From Bacillus changyiensis (GTDB lineage Bacteria; Bacillota; Bacilli; Bacillales; Bacillaceae): a stretch of DNA of 64,000 bases. The notes below the pieces were generated by a model. It saw only the letters and a list, made by a program, of their open reading frames with translations, was not told where the DNA came from and ran no database searches. Positions 63,656 to 64,000 of this stretch are shown here, in pieces. The first letter of the stretch is position 1. The number at the start of each line of letters is the position of its first letter. The stretch is taken from NCBI RefSeq assembly GCF_027706145.1, contig NZ_JAQFWW010000006.1, forward strand, positions 1 to 64,000, written 5' to 3'. Made by a program: the position numbers and the translations under genes.

Positions 63656-64000
63656 TCAAGTTACACTCTCCCACCAGTACTTTATTCCTATTAATCTATT
63701 CAAAAGTTTTGAAATACATTTCAGTGTATCATCTGTAAATTATATAACAAAACAGAGCGGAAATCTCTTTTGAAGGTCATTTATTTATAATATTTTAATC
63801 TTATCCCAAAAAAAGAAAAATTCGTTTTTTGATTTCTACCATTTTCCAATTATATTAAATTTTCAGCATCCGAATTGGCTTGTCTTTTTTAAAATATGAT
63901 GGTTCCCATTGTCTTTATTCTTTTCTATCAATATTTTTTCATAGTTGACTTTTTCTTAAACTCATTTTACCATTTGACTTTTGACCTTCCGCCTTTTAAA
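63656..64000. other. Right-end intergenic region
   Basis: AT-rich, no gene or clear promoter that I can support. The ydbI promoter should lie here. Confidence 0.4.

Overview
The window looks like a chromosomal segment of a Bacillus of the subtilis/pumilus group. This rests on gene order and protein similarity recalled from memory, not on a search. From the right end back to about 37.2 kb, the order is ydbI, a cation symporter, ydbJ-ydbK, ydbM, an fbp gene, ydbP, ddl, murF, cshA, ydbS-ydbT, ydcA, ydcC, alr, ndoAI-ndoA, rsbRSTUVW-sigB-rsbX, tex, cmpA, sprT-like, then seven tRNA genes in the trnS order Asn-Ser-Glu-Gln-Lys-Leu-Leu. This matches the B. subtilis core in reverse. One expected gene, acpS between ydcA and ydcC, is missing.

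The left 13.5 kb is one minus-strand operon of eight genes with its own sigma-A promoter at 13553-13581. In transcription order it encodes an aldehyde-dehydrogenase-like protein, a thiamine-diphosphate enzyme, an AMP-forming acyl ligase, a half-length ketosynthase, a full ketosynthase, a hotdog dehydratase-like protein, a cyclic-peptide-type ABC exporter and a large NRPS that runs off the window. I do not recognise the product. A divergent rap-phr quorum cassette with a ComA-box-like site sits next to it.

From about 15 to 37 kb the DNA is accessory. It carries two MarR systems with clear operators and a SigO/RsoA-type split sigma factor preceded by an SOS-like palindrome. Near that sigma operon lie a YvrJ-type small membrane protein and a cytosolic-looking phospholipase A2 protein. 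It also holds a paiA gene with a broken paiB, an arginase-family enzyme, cspC, des and several gene relics (torD, GNAT halves, toxin remnant). The tRNA-Leu(GAG) gene at 37216-37299 is the classical ICEBs1-type attachment site. Its 3' half is repeated perfectly (94 bp) at 34251 and in decayed form at 29678, 27261 and 22628, so the region looks like a stack of old integrations. The 2.9 kb between the two perfect repeats encodes a subtilisin-like lipoprotein, a secreted putative toxin and a CPCC-type candidate immunity protein. A degraded second copy of that module lies to its left.

From 37 to 64 kb the genes are mainly housekeeping: stress sigma factor control, cell-wall precursor synthesis, RNA helicase, toxin-antitoxin and transport. 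Regulatory sites readable there are a sigma-B promoter before rsbV, a sigma-W promoter before ydbS, an attenuator-like hairpin in the cshA leader, a Fur-type box before the fbp gene and a c-di-AMP (ydaO-type) riboswitch with terminator before the symporter gene.
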